Assembly: GCF_900099815.1 (NCBI RefSeq)
Contig: NZ_FNCW01000006.1
Span: forward strand, 1-64,000
Source of the DNA: Psychroflexus sediminis
GTDB taxonomy: Bacteria > Bacteroidota > Bacteroidia > Flavobacteriales > Flavobacteriaceae
Reading direction: 5' to 3'
DNA: 64,000 nt
Part shown: piece by piece, positions 48,128 through 56,935 of the stretch
How the letters are laid out: each line of letters begins with the position of its first letter
Numbering within the stretch: position 1 is the first letter of the stretch
Position numbers and translations under genes: made by a program
Notes under the pieces: generated by a model
Databases searched by the model: none
Seen by the model: only the letters and a program-made list of their open reading frames with translations
What the model was told of the DNA's origin: nothing

Positions 48128-50941
48128 ATGAAAAAAATTTTACTTTTAACGACATTATTTTTTACAATAATTGGAGTTGCTCAACAACAGGAAGGGACCT
48201 TCACAGTCTCTCCACCTACTTTTGAACAAAATGAAGAGATCACCATTACAGTTTCTGGAGTCGATCCTGCCGTATGGGGAGTTTCCGATGTTTACTTTTG
48301 GGCCTGGTATATAAATACATCAGGGAATTTTGGAGGTGATTCACCAACCAATGGAACCTGGGAAAGCTCAAGTGAAGCTCAAAAAATGACCGATAATGGT
48401 GATGGAACTTTTTCTATAACATTTACGCCCACTACATTTTATAATGCTAATGATATTGGTCAACTGGGTATGCTTGCTAAAGCAAAAGATGGTAATAGCA
48501 CAGGAAATGGAGAAAGAAAAACTCAAGATAACCTAATTCCTGTAGGTACCTTTCAGGTAAGTTTAGACAGCCCGCTGGAAACTACTAATATTCTTAACTC
48601 TGGCGATGTATTGAGCATTCAAGCCACTGCTAGTCTCAATGCTAACTTTGAATTAACTCAAAATGGCAGTCTTATTGACACTCAAAATGGAATTACTTCG
48701 TATTCCAACAATCTTACTATTACTCAAGATTCAAATTTTGTATTGACAGCAACTGAGCCTAATTCAGGAGAAATTTTTGAGTTCAATATTAATGCAGTAC
48801 TGACTCCAGATGTTACCATTGCTCCTGTTCCCGCTGGAGCAAAAAATGGTATTAATTACAATACTAGCAATCCTGATGAAATCACACTGGTTCTATTTGC
48901 ACCTAATAAAGAATTTGTTCACGTCATTGGTAATTTCAACAATAACAATTGGACCATAGACAATACGTATTTAATGAATTTTGATGATACTACAAATCAA
49001 CATTGGATTACTTTGAACAATTTTAGTGCACCAAATGATGATTTTTTATTTCAATATAGCATTGAAGCAGATATTGTAGTCCCCGACCCTTATTCTGAAT
49101 TGGTTTTAGATCGATTTAATGATCAGTTTATTGAAGAGTTAACTTTTCCGAATATTCCAAGTTATCCACAACAATCAACTTCGGAATTGATTAGTTGGGT
49201 GAAAGTAAATCAAACTGACTATCAATGGCAGGCTGAAAATTTTACAAGACCTGCTCAGGAGGATTTGGTTATTTACGAACTTTTAATTAGAGATTTTGAT
49301 GCTGCTCACAGCTTTCAATCTGTCATTTCAAGACTGGATTATCTCGAAGAATTAGGAATTAATGCAATTGAACTCATGCCAGTCAATGAATTTGACGGTA
49401 ATATAAACTGGGGATATAGTCCTGCATTACACATGGCTTTAGATAAATATTACGGTTCTCCTCATGCCTTCAAAGCTTTTGTAGATGCTTGTCATCAAAG
49501 AGGAATTGCAGTTATTTTGGATGTCGTATTCAACCATGCTACAGGTCAGCATCCATATTACAGAATGTATAACGACTGTGGAGGATGTTATGAAGGCCAA
49601 GCAACTCCAGAAAATCCAATTTTCAATGTTAGTGATCCAAACTCTACTTTTAGTTTCTTTAACGATATCGATCATGAATCTCAGGCAACAGAAGAGTACA
49701 TGGATCAAATCAATAGATTTTGGATAGAGGAATACAAAATTGATGGCTACAGATTTGATTTCACCAAAGGCTTTACAAATACTCCTGGTGATGGAGGTAG
49801 TTTTGACCAGGCTAGAATTGATAACCTCACCAGAATGTACGATGAGATCAGAAGTTATGATAACGATGCTTATATCATTTTAGAACATTTTGCTCCGGAC
49901 AGCGAAGAAGAAATTTTAATCAATCACAGAGCTACAAGTAACAGCGAAGAGCCAGGAATGTTGGTTTGGGGAAATGTAAATTTTAATTATAATCAGGCTA
50001 CTATGGGTTACGATAATTCAAACTTCAGAAGAGTTAGTGCTCAATCCAGAGGCTGGTCTACCCCATCGGTTGTAGGTTATATGGAAAGTCATGATGAAGA
50101 AAGACTCATGTACAAAAACCTTGAATTCGGAAACAGAGAAGGTTCATATGATACTAGAGTACTGGAAACAGCCTTAGACAGAATGGAACTTGCGGGTGCC
50201 TTTTATTTTACGATCCCAGGACCTAAAATGATATGGCAGTTTGGTGAATTAGGTTATGAATTTAGCATTAATCGATGTGAGGATGGAACTATTAATGATG
50301 ATTGCAGAACTGGTCCAAAACCTATACCTTGGAATCTGGGCTATCAAAATAATCAAGACAGAACTGATGTCTATAACTTTTGGTCTAAGCTTATTACATT
50401 GAGAAATAATGAGCCGATTTTTAAGACAGATAATTTCACGCTTGAAGTCGCCGACGATGTCAATAAAAAAATATATCTAGTAGATGATAGCGCCACAGGA
50501 AGCGAGCCTAAATATGTTATTATCGTTGGAAATTTTGGCGTGACTTCAATTACAACTCAACCTTTTTTCCAGGAAGCAGGAACATGGTTTGATGCTGTAA
50601 CTGAAACTACGATTGAGGTGACAAATACAAGCATGAATGTAAGTTTAGCTCCTGGGGAATTCAAGATATATTTTAATAATCAGCCATCCACTTTGAGTAC
50701 AAACGAAGTATCCAGCCTGGATTACAGCGTGTATCCAAATCCTGCAAAGGACTACTTCTCTATTTCAAATCAAGTCGATTCAGTTCAAATCTTTGATGTG
50801 AATGGAAGACTGCTTAAGGAGTACAAAGGTGGTTTTGAAGCTAAGCATCGTTTTGGAACAGACCAGCTCAACCCAGGTTTATATTTTATAAAGTACACCA
50901 ATCAAAAACAATCTCAAGCAGAGAAACTGATCATACACTAA
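48128..50941 (+). CDS. Secreted multidomain GH13 alpha-amylase with type IX sorting domain
   Basis: A 937-residue enzyme. Order: signal peptide; N-terminal beta domain (about 25-145, with VSDVYFWAWYINTSG); an Ig-like domain (about 145-225); a CBM48-like domain (about 240-330); the GH13 barrel with ILDVVFNHATG, nucleophile Asp544 in DGYRFDFTKGF, acid Glu586 in ILEHFAPDS and Asp656 in ESHDEER; and a C-terminal type A T9SS domain (about 860-937, YPNPAKDYFSI, LNPGLYFIKY). It is probably displayed at the cell surface to start starch or glycogen breakdown. It follows the internal hairpin. Confidence 0.92.
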   Translation: MKKILLLTTLFFTIIGVAQQQEGTFTVSPPTFEQNEEITITVSGVDPAVWGVSDVYFWAWYINTSGNFGGDSPTNGTWESSSEAQKMTDNGDGTFSITFTPTTFYNANDIGQLGMLAKAKDGNSTGNGERKTQDNLIPVGTFQVSLDSPLETTNILNSGDVLSIQATASLNANFELTQNGSLIDTQNGITSYSNNLTITQDSNFVLTATEPNSGEIFEFNINAVLTPDVTIAPVPAGAKNGINYNTSNPDEITLVLFAPNKEFVHVIGNFNNNNWTIDNTYLMNFDDTTNQHWITLNNFSAPNDDFLFQYSIEADIVVPDPYSELVLDRFNDQFIEELTFPNIPSYPQQSTSELISWVKVNQTDYQWQAENFTRPAQEDLVIYELLIRDFDAAHSFQSVISRLDYLEELGINAIELMPVNEFDGNINWGYSPALHMALDKYYGSPHAFKAFVDACHQRGIAVILDVVFNHATGQHPYYRMYNDCGGCYEGQATPENPIFNVSDPNSTFSFFNDIDHESQATEEYMDQINRFWIEEYKIDGYRFDFTKGFTNTPGDGGSFDQARIDNLTRMYDEIRSYDNDAYIILEHFAPDSEEEILINHRATSNSEEPGMLVWGNVNFNYNQATMGYDNSNFRRVSAQSRGWSTPSVVGYMESHDEERLMYKNLEFGNREGSYDTRVLETALDRMELAGAFYFTIPGPKMIWQFGELGYEFSINRCEDGTINDDCRTGPKPIPWNLGYQNNQDRTDVYNFWSKLITLRNNEPIFKTDNFTLEVADDVNKKIYLVDDSATGSEPKYVIIVGNFGVTSITTQPFFQEAGTWFDAVTETTIEVTNTSMNVSLAPGEFKIYFNNQPSTLSTNEVSSLDYSVYPNPAKDYFSISNQVDSVQIFDVNGRLLKEYKGGFEAKHRFGTDQLNPGLYFIKYTNQKQSQAEKLIIH

Positions 50942-50966
50942 ACACCAAAAATTTAGAGTGTATTCT

Positions 50967-50999
50967 AAAAGCCCTCGAGTTAGCACTCGAGGGCTTTTT
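50967..50999 (+). terminator. Terminator of the susCDE-amylase operon
   Basis: A perfect 14-bp stem (AAAAGCCCTCGAGT and its complement) with loop TAGC lies 26 bases after the amylase stop and ends in a T-run. The A-run on the left makes it potentially bidirectional. Confidence 0.92.
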
Positions 51000-51041
51000 G
51001 TTTTTGCTAATTAAAGTTAAGTAGAACCCCCTCCTTAATCT

Positions 51042-51067
51042 CTGCCTTTGCCAAGAAACGCAGGCAG
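51042..51067 (+). repeat. GC-rich intergenic palindrome, copy D
   Basis: Inverted repeat with arms CTGCCT/AGGCAG and interior TTGCCAAG-AAACGC. It differs from copy C at 56701 mainly by one missing G and the outermost base pair. Flanking CCTCCTTA and TAAGGGAGG add an outer imperfect stem. Confidence 0.8.
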
Positions 51068-51106
51068 ACTCCCTCACTTCGATAAACTCAGTACAGGTAA
51101 GGGAGG

Positions 51107-51140
51107 AAAAAACGAAACCCCAAGCCAAAGCTCGGGGTTT
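51107..51140 (-). terminator. Terminator downstream of the S15 peptidase gene
   Basis: An 11-base stem AAACCCCAAGC/GCTCGGGGTTT with one mismatch and loop CAAA. On the minus strand it is followed by a run of six T. It faces leftward transcription from the peptidase gene and also stands behind the relic. Confidence 0.75.
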
Positions 51141-51162
51141 TCCGTTAATTCAATAATGCATT

Positions 51163-51243
51163 TTACTTCACTACAGGAAGCACAATTTCGGTGGTTTCAA
51201 GCAGTTTACCTGATTTCGATACAATTCTTCTTCGAAGAATCAC
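51163..51243 (-). pseudogene. 3'-end relic of a paralogue of the S15 peptidase gene
   Basis: On the minus strand a short open stretch ends EIVLPVVK-stop. The intact peptidase 50 bases upstream ends KIVLPVVK-stop, and 25 of 26 bases from the AAATTGTG to the stop codon agree. Upstream of that the similarity fades, and an in-frame TGA lies at 51244-51246. This looks like the tail of a duplicated gene whose body was deleted. It is too short to encode anything useful. Confidence 0.65.
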
Positions 51244-51293
51244 TCAATCACCGGTAAACTTTCATTTACCGAAAATAGTATAGAAGTCAAAAC

Positions 51294-53126
51294 TTACTTC
51301 ACCACAGGAAGCACAATTTTGGAATCTCCATAAATGGTATGTGTATGCGTTTCGAAGTCCTCTTCATCCGCTTCAAAGATATTGTCCACATACTTCTGTG
51401 GATTTCTATCGATGAAAGGAAAAAAGGTACTCTGCACCTGTATCTGTAACTTATGCCCTTTTTTAAAGGTATGGTTGATGTCCTGCAAAGCAAAGTCAAC
51501 GCTGGTTTTCTTACCGGGCACAAAAGGCTTCGGATCCGAAAAGCTCTCTCTGTATCGACCTCTGAAGACTTCACTTCTTACCATCATATGGTAATTGCTC
51601 ATCCTCAGGTGATCCTGCATTTCTTCAGAATCTTCAGCGTCTGCAGGATATACGTCGATGATTTTTACAATCCAGTCGGCTGCCGTACCCGTGGTCGCCA
51701 CTTTCAAAGCTGCCAGAATCTCGCCGGACAATTTCATATCTTCTTGAAGGACCTCGGTTTCATAAACCATCACATCAGGACGACGGGCTGCAAAACGCTG
51801 GTCGTCGGTCATGTATTTTCTTGGGGTAAAGGTTACCTTGATGTCTTCCGTAAAAGGCACAGGTTTGGTAATGTCACTTACAAATTTATTTTCAAAATCC
51901 GGTTTTGGTTCCATGCTCAGATTCTGATTGTCCACGAGGTAGAAATCAGTGGCGGTCGCGTTTTCTGGTGGCCACATTTCGTAAGCGTTCCATTCCATGG
52001 CGCCAGTATCATAAACCGACGCTTCAGGAATATCAAATTCTTTTTCACCCTTCAAAAAGTGATTAAAAAATTCGGTTTCATAATCCAGCTGGAAGTTTTC
52101 AGATAAGTTATCTCCAAAATAAATATTTCCCACGGCCTGTCTCTTTTTCAGTCTGGCCCAGTCCCCATGACTCCAGGGCCCAAACACCAAAGCATTATAG
52201 TTATCGCTGTTCTTTTCTAAACTCTTATAAATTTCAAAAGGTCCGTAAAGATCTTCCGCGTCAAATAAACCCCCGACAGTCAGTACCGCTGGTTTTACAT
52301 TTTTCATGTGCTGAACCAGTCCGCGCTTTTGCCAGAATTCATCATAGTCCGGATGGTCTTTCAATTGCTGCCAAAACACATTGTCTTCGCCATAATATTT
52401 ATCGAGGTTTTTCAACGGACCTATATCCAAAAAGAATTGATAGGCATCTCTTGTGCCGATATCCGGCACAGCGTACCAGGCTTCTGTAACTGGTTCTTCT
52501 TTGTCGTAACCAAATACAGCAGTAGCGATCCAGTAGCTCAGCAAGTAAGCTCCATTATGGTGAAAATCATCAAAATAAAAATCACCAATTGGCGCCTGAG
52601 GCGAAGCTGCTTTCAAAGCGGGATGATCTGATAAGACAGACATGGCTGCATAATGACCCGGATACGAAATACCCCAGGTTCCTACGTTTCCATTGTTATT
52701 CTCCACGTTGTTCACCAGCCAGTCTATCGTATCGTAAGTATCGGAGGCTTCATCGCTCTGCTTTCCTGTTTTTTTGGGAATATAGGCACGCATATTATCG
52801 TAAGTTCCTTCACTCATCCAGCGTCCGCGCACGTCCTGATACACAATGATGTTCCCCTGTTCCATCAGGAATGTATTCGGGCCGATTTGACGTCTGTACT
52901 GATCTTCCCCGTAAGGTCTGGAACTGTAGGGCGTTCGCTGCATCAATATCGGATAGGCTTTAGTTTTATCCTTTGGCGTATAAATGGTCGTATGTAATTT
53001 CACGCCATCACGCATTTCGATGTCTACTTCCTGCTTGTCGTAATTGGCTTTTACATCGTGTTGAGCCATCACGCTGGAAACCGCACACAGCAAAAATAAG
53101 AGCAAACCAAATTTAAAATGTTTCAT
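51294..53126 (-). CDS. CocE/NonD family hydrolase, X-Pro dipeptidyl-peptidase S15-like
   Basis: A 610-residue exported serine hydrolase. After a signal peptide (ending VMA-Q) comes the alpha/beta-hydrolase domain with ILMQRTPYSSRPYG, YQDVRGRW, the nucleophile Ser in GTWGISYPGHYAA, LTVGGLFDAEDLYGP and the His in FGPWSHGDW. A C-terminal jelly-roll (about 390-610) ends the chain. Members hydrolyse acyl esters or X-Pro dipeptides and alpha-amino-acid esters; which applies here is unclear. It stands alone and is followed by a paralogue relic and a terminator. Confidence 0.88.
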   Translation of the reverse strand: MKHFKFGLLLFLLCAVSSVMAQHDVKANYDKQEVDIEMRDGVKLHTTIYTPKDKTKAYPILMQRTPYSSRPYGEDQYRRQIGPNTFLMEQGNIIVYQDVRGRWMSEGTYDNMRAYIPKKTGKQSDEASDTYDTIDWLVNNVENNNGNVGTWGISYPGHYAAMSVLSDHPALKAASPQAPIGDFYFDDFHHNGAYLLSYWIATAVFGYDKEEPVTEAWYAVPDIGTRDAYQFFLDIGPLKNLDKYYGEDNVFWQQLKDHPDYDEFWQKRGLVQHMKNVKPAVLTVGGLFDAEDLYGPFEIYKSLEKNSDNYNALVFGPWSHGDWARLKKRQAVGNIYFGDNLSENFQLDYETEFFNHFLKGEKEFDIPEASVYDTGAMEWNAYEMWPPENATATDFYLVDNQNLSMEPKPDFENKFVSDITKPVPFTEDIKVTFTPRKYMTDDQRFAARRPDVMVYETEVLQEDMKLSGEILAALKVATTGTAADWIVKIIDVYPADAEDSEEMQDHLRMSNYHMMVRSEVFRGRYRESFSDPKPFVPGKKTSVDFALQDINHTFKKGHKLQIQVQSTFFPFIDRNPQKYVDNIFEADEEDFETHTHTIYGDSKIVLPVVK

Positions 53127-53215
53127 ATACTTTATTATTTTATTCTAGGACTTAAAAATACAGATTTAGTTTAAAACTTCAGGTATATTCAGGAGTTGAC
53201 TTTTATATGCTGAAT

Positions 53216-53241
53216 CCTGCCTTCCAAGGAACGCAGGCAGG
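53216..53241 (+). repeat. GC-rich intergenic palindrome, copy B
   Basis: CCTGCCTT and AACGCAGGCAGG arms around CCAAGG, a shorter-loop version of the copy at 56701. It lies in the 237-base gap between the peptidase gene and the CPBP gene. Another weak hairpin (TCCTT/AAGGA) follows at about 53301-53325. Confidence 0.8.
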
Positions 53242-53363
53242 TTAAGTTCGTTTGCTTATTTGCTTAATGATATCCAGCTTAAATGTGAAAGTCCACATTA
53301 ACATCCTTCTTAGGCGAGTAAGGACTACTGAAGTCGGCTTAAAAATTTAAGATATCCATAAGT

Positions 53364-54278
53364 TTATAAAACATCAAGGTCAACTTGAACAGAAGATTTC
53401 CTTTTAATGAGTTCATGTTCTTCCAGACAATCTAAAAAGGCCTGAGGAGAAGTGTCATAAAATTCTGGAAGTTTTAGATCATAAAAAATTAGTCCATTGG
53501 TTTGAATATACTTAGATTTTACATCTTCATCCTTTAAGTATAAATCAAGCATATAAATAATATTTGTGTTTTTGAGGACTAAAGTATCTTGCTTAAGAAA
53601 GGCGCTAGAACCCTCATTGTTAAAAATATGACGTTCAGAATAGAAGAACTGCAATTCATCACAGTCTATGGTTTTGGTCTCGCTATCAAAACTTGGAAAA
53701 ATTGTTACTATCGTAGCAATTGAATTAATCAAAATATGAGCAATCACATTGGAATAAAACTTATAATTAATTCTTAACCAGGCAAGTATCAATCCTGCAC
53801 CTACAAAATATAAAAAATATAAACTTAGACTTAAGAAGTTAATAGCAGTGGTAATATCTCCGGAGAAATGCATTAATGAAAATATAATAGAGGTGACTAT
53901 AATTTGAATATCGAGAGCATACGACTTCTTACTTTTAAAATAAAAAAGAATTGAAAACACAAAAGCCAAAAAAAGTATTGAAGATAAAACAATTTCAAAG
54001 CTCAAAAAAATAATACCAGATGCAACCAAAAAGGAAACTACGATAAACCACTTATTCTTAGTATTAATGTTGAGCCTAAATGCAATCTCTTCTATGATTG
54101 GAGCGAAAATAGTTATGTATATCAAAGAAATTATCAAAGTTTTTTTGCTTGTAACACTATCAAACAGTTGACGATCAACATTGACAACTTCAAAAAACAT
54201 TAAAACTGAAAAAAGAATACTTAAAAACAGGCCTGCTACAAGATATATATTTCTCCTTTTATTTATCAATCTACTCAT
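53364..54278 (-). CDS. CPBP family intramembrane metalloprotease-like protein
   Basis: A 304-residue membrane protein with about six to seven helices in the first 200 residues and a soluble C-terminal domain. The CPBP (CAAX/Abi) motifs are present: the Glu pair and Arg in IIEEIAFRLNI (Glu63, Glu64, Arg68), the His in SLMHFSGD and the late NVIAHILINS motif. Members are proteases or immunity-type proteins; the role here is unknown. The C-terminal 100 residues look like an added domain of no recognised family. Confidence 0.82.
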   Translation of the reverse strand: MSRLINKRRNIYLVAGLFLSILFSVLMFFEVVNVDRQLFDSVTSKKTLIISLIYITIFAPIIEEIAFRLNINTKNKWFIVVSFLVASGIIFLSFEIVLSSILFLAFVFSILFYFKSKKSYALDIQIIVTSIIFSLMHFSGDITTAINFLSLSLYFLYFVGAGLILAWLRINYKFYSNVIAHILINSIATIVTIFPSFDSETKTIDCDELQFFYSERHIFNNEGSSAFLKQDTLVLKNTNIIYMLDLYLKDEDVKSKYIQTNGLIFYDLKLPEFYDTSPQAFLDCLEEHELIKRKSSVQVDLDVL

Positions 54279-54470
54279 CGTTTTTGGTTAGTTAATTATT
54301 GATCATAAAATTTTGATAGTAAGAATATTACTTTACGAAGCAGCAATTATAAACCTTTAAGATTCAATTAGATTACGGTTTGACCGTACATCTACCATAG
54401 AAATACCGGAAGTGTTGAATGCTAGATAGGTAGTATTCATTATTAATCTAAAAAAGAAATCATCTTGGGC

Positions 54471-56573
54471 TTAACTGATATAATTCCAGATCGTTTGGTC
54501 TTTAAACAGGGCTCGGTAAGTTACATTGATCATTTTGTGCTCGTCCATCTGTAAGTTGGGGTCAGCTTTGATGACATGGTGCGCATAACTTCTGGCGGTT
54601 TTTAAGATCTGATTATCCTTGACCAGATCTGCTATTTTTAAGTTCAGAATTCCGCTTTGCTGTGTCCCCATCAGGTTCCCCGGTCCACGCAATTTCAAAT
54701 CCACCTCAGCAATCTGAAAGCCGTCATTGGTAGCCGTCATAGTTTCCATTCGGGTTTTCCCATCAGAACTTAACTTCTTACCTGTGATGAGCACGCAATA
54801 GCTTTGCTCTGCCCCTCGTCCTACCCGACCACGTAACTGGTGAAGCTGAGACAAACCAAAGCGTTCGGCGCTTTCAATGATCATCAAACTCGCATTGGGC
54901 ACATTCACGCCGACTTCAATCACCGTAGTCGCTACCATGATCTGCGTTTTACCTTTCACGAAACGCTCCATCTCGTAAGCTTTATCTTCGGGCTTCATCT
55001 TACCGTGAACAATGGACACCTGGTACTTCGGCTTTGGGAATTCCCGTTCGATGCTGGCATAGCCATCCATCAGGTCTTTATAATCAAAATTGGCCGATTC
55101 TTCAATCAACGGATACACAATATACACCTGCCGCCCTTTATCGATTTCATCTTTGATGAATTTAAACACTTTCAACCGGTTGCTGTCATAGCGATGCACG
55201 GTTTTGATGGCTTTCCGACCAGGAGGTAATTCATCTATGACAGACACATCCAGATCCCCGTACAGGCTCATGGCAAGCGTTCTGGGAATGGGTGTCGCGG
55301 TCATCACCAAAACGTGTGGTGGCAAGGAATTCTTCTTCCAGAGCTTAGCCCGCTGAGCCACTCCAAATCTATGCTGCTCATCAATCACCGCCAGACCCAG
55401 ATTTTTAAACTGAACCGTATCTTCAATCAGGGCATGCGTGCCTATTAAAATGTGTAAGTCCCCGTTACGGAGGCGTTCGTGCAGTATGGTTCTGTCTTTC
55501 TTTTTGGTGGAACCCGTAAGGAGTGTAACTTCAACCCCTATAGGTTCACAAAGTTCTGATAAGCCTTCGTAATGCTGAGTCGCCAGAATTTCGGTAGGTG
55601 CCATCAGACAAGCCTGGAATCCGTTATCAATGGCCATGAGCATGGTCATCAGGGCCACTATAGTCTTACCCGACCCTACGTCGCCTTGCAGCAGTCTGTT
55701 CATTTGGGCGTTGCTGCCCAGGTCTTTTCGGATTTCTTTTAACACGCGCTTTTGAGCATTGGTCAGTTCAAAAGGCAGCACCGACTTATAAAAGGTATTG
55801 AAATACTCTCCAATTTGTTCAAAGGGGAATCCCTTGATTTTGGCTTTATGCACCGCATTTTTTCTCAGCAACTGCAACTGAATGTAATAGAACTCTTCAA
55901 ATTTCAGCCGAAATTGTGCTTTGGAAAGCAATTCTGCAGACTGAGGGAAATGCACATTACGCATGGCTTCCGTTTTGGAAAGCATTTTCAGATCGGATAA
56001 GACATTATGGGGTAAAGTTTCCTGAAAGGTTTTAGCCTGTTCGAGCAAGCCAAAAATCAAGGTGCTGATGACTCGATTGGATATTCCCCGCTTACTCAGC
56101 TTCTCGGTGGAAGGATAAACCGGCTGAAGCCTGATTTGAGATTTGATTTTAGAATTGTCCAGCTCATCTATCTCAGGATGTGGCATGGAAAAACTACCTT
56201 TAAAGTGATTTAGTTTACCAAAAATGACATAAGGCGTATCGATTTTCAAGTTTTCCAGAATCCACTTATGCCCGCGAAACCAAACTAATTCCATAACACC
56301 TGTTTCATCTTCAAATTCAGCTACCAGGCGTTTACCGCGTTTCATGGGCAGGGTTCGCACATTGGTGATTTTACCGATGATTTGAACTTCAGCAGACGTA
56401 TCCTGCAGCTCGGAAATTTTATAAAATCGAGACTTGTCGATATAGCGAAAAGGAAAGAACTGAAGCAGATCCTGAAACCTGTGAATACCCAACTCCGTTT
56501 TGAGCAAATCGGCCCGGCCCGGACCGACGCCTTTAAGATATTCTATAGGAATTTGTAGGGTTTTCGTATCCAT
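54471..56573 (-). CDS. recG: ATP-dependent DNA helicase RecG
   Basis: A branch-migrating helicase that remodels stalled forks and Holliday junctions. The 700-residue chain has the wedge/OB domain (about 1-250), Walker A LLQGDVGSGKTIVAL, the DEQHRFG motif II, TATPIPRTLAM motif III, VATTVIEVGVNVPNA and QLRGRVGRGAEQSYC, the latter two in the C-terminal helicase domain. All are intact. It is not tightly linked to its neighbours: gaps are 192 bases downstream and 406 bases upstream. Confidence 0.97.
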   Translation of the reverse strand: MDTKTLQIPIEYLKGVGPGRADLLKTELGIHRFQDLLQFFPFRYIDKSRFYKISELQDTSAEVQIIGKITNVRTLPMKRGKRLVAEFEDETGVMELVWFRGHKWILENLKIDTPYVIFGKLNHFKGSFSMPHPEIDELDNSKIKSQIRLQPVYPSTEKLSKRGISNRVISTLIFGLLEQAKTFQETLPHNVLSDLKMLSKTEAMRNVHFPQSAELLSKAQFRLKFEEFYYIQLQLLRKNAVHKAKIKGFPFEQIGEYFNTFYKSVLPFELTNAQKRVLKEIRKDLGSNAQMNRLLQGDVGSGKTIVALMTMLMAIDNGFQACLMAPTEILATQHYEGLSELCEPIGVEVTLLTGSTKKKDRTILHERLRNGDLHILIGTHALIEDTVQFKNLGLAVIDEQHRFGVAQRAKLWKKNSLPPHVLVMTATPIPRTLAMSLYGDLDVSVIDELPPGRKAIKTVHRYDSNRLKVFKFIKDEIDKGRQVYIVYPLIEESANFDYKDLMDGYASIEREFPKPKYQVSIVHGKMKPEDKAYEMERFVKGKTQIMVATTVIEVGVNVPNASLMIIESAERFGLSQLHQLRGRVGRGAEQSYCVLITGKKLSSDGKTRMETMTATNDGFQIAEVDLKLRGPGNLMGTQQSGILNLKIADLVKDNQILKTARSYAHHVIKADPNLQMDEHKMINVTYRALFKDQTIWNYIS

Positions 56574-56617
56574 AAAACGAAAATACTATATTTCGTGTAA
56601 ACTCAGTTTTTTCTGAT

Positions 56618-56645
56618 GTCATTCTGCCTGCCCGCCTTAGGCGTG
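56618..56645 (+). repeat. Direct repeat unit 1 with CGCCTTAGGCG palindrome
   Basis: GTCATTCTGCCTGCCCGCC continuing into TTAGGCGTGG. The second unit at 56758-56785 matches it except for a few bases (TGCC to ACAT, G to A). The internal CGCCTTAGGCG is palindromic. Confidence 0.65.
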
Positions 56646-56700
56646 GAAGAAGCCTTTTCGGCGACTGAAGAATCTCTTCTATCGAAAAACTCAAAGATTC

Positions 56701-56729
56701 CCTGCCTTTGCCAAGGAAACGCAGGCAGG
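56701..56729 (+). repeat. GC-rich intergenic palindrome, copy C
   Basis: The fullest copy of the family: left arm CCTGCCT, interior TTGCCAAGGAAACGC, right arm AGGCAGG. Copies at 51042, 53216 and, inverted, 135 agree with it closely. Confidence 0.8.
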
Positions 56730-56757
56730 CTCCTTTGTCGTAATGACAAGCAACATT

Positions 56758-56785
56758 GTCATTCTACATGCCCGCCTTAGACGTG
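56758..56785 (+). repeat. Direct repeat unit 2
   Basis: Second copy of the GTCATTCT unit that starts at 56618, 140 bases downstream and also containing GCCCGCCTTAG. The pair brackets the palindrome copy at 56701. Confidence 0.6.
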
Positions 56786-56794
56786 GATTAGAAT

Positions 56795-56827
56795 AAAAAA
56801 AGCTACTCGAAATGAGTAGCTTTTTTT
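56795..56827. terminator. Bidirectional terminator
   Basis: A perfect stem AAAAAAGCTACTC/GAGTAGCTTTTTT with a 5-base loop. A-run and T-run make it symmetrical. It should end leftward transcription from the amidohydrolase operon before recG. Confidence 0.9.
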
Positions 56828-56897
56828 ATAATCGAAATATTCATTTGTCCGTTCGAATGGAGAAATTTGGTTTTCAGTAAAAAATGAAATGTGTTTG

Positions 56898-56935
56898 TAT
56901 CGAGAGCCTTATGACTAGTTCTCGATATTTTTTTT
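56898..56935 (+). terminator. Hairpin with T-run on the plus strand
   Basis: An 8-bp stem TATCGAGA/TCTCGATA with a 14-base loop is followed by eight T on the plus strand. Both flanking genes run leftward, so no known transcript uses it in this direction. Confidence 0.5.

Larger units (their letters stand above)
51000..51293. other. Intergenic region between amylase and S15 peptidase genes
   Basis: Almost 300 bases without an intact gene. It holds a GC-rich palindrome (51042-51067) nested in a larger imperfect hairpin (about 51028-51106), a minus-strand terminator (51107-51140) and a relic of a gene 3' end (51163-51243). The last 50 bases show nothing. Confidence 0.7.

Noticed and set aside
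50931-51128. A 65-residue minus-strand frame across the amylase terminator
   Set aside because: It runs through a terminator hairpin and the GC-rich palindrome; coding is very unlikely.
51453-52106. A 217-residue plus-strand open frame
   Set aside because: It is antisense to the S15 peptidase gene, whose catalytic motifs are intact; no domain was seen in the antisense product.
53364-54278. Abortive-infection defence gene
   Set aside because: CPBP proteins are sometimes labelled Abi, but no other defence gene or mobile element is near, so a defence role is not supported.
54840-55229. A 129-residue plus-strand open frame
   Set aside because: Antisense to conserved recG helicase motifs; composition fits a reverse-strand artefact.
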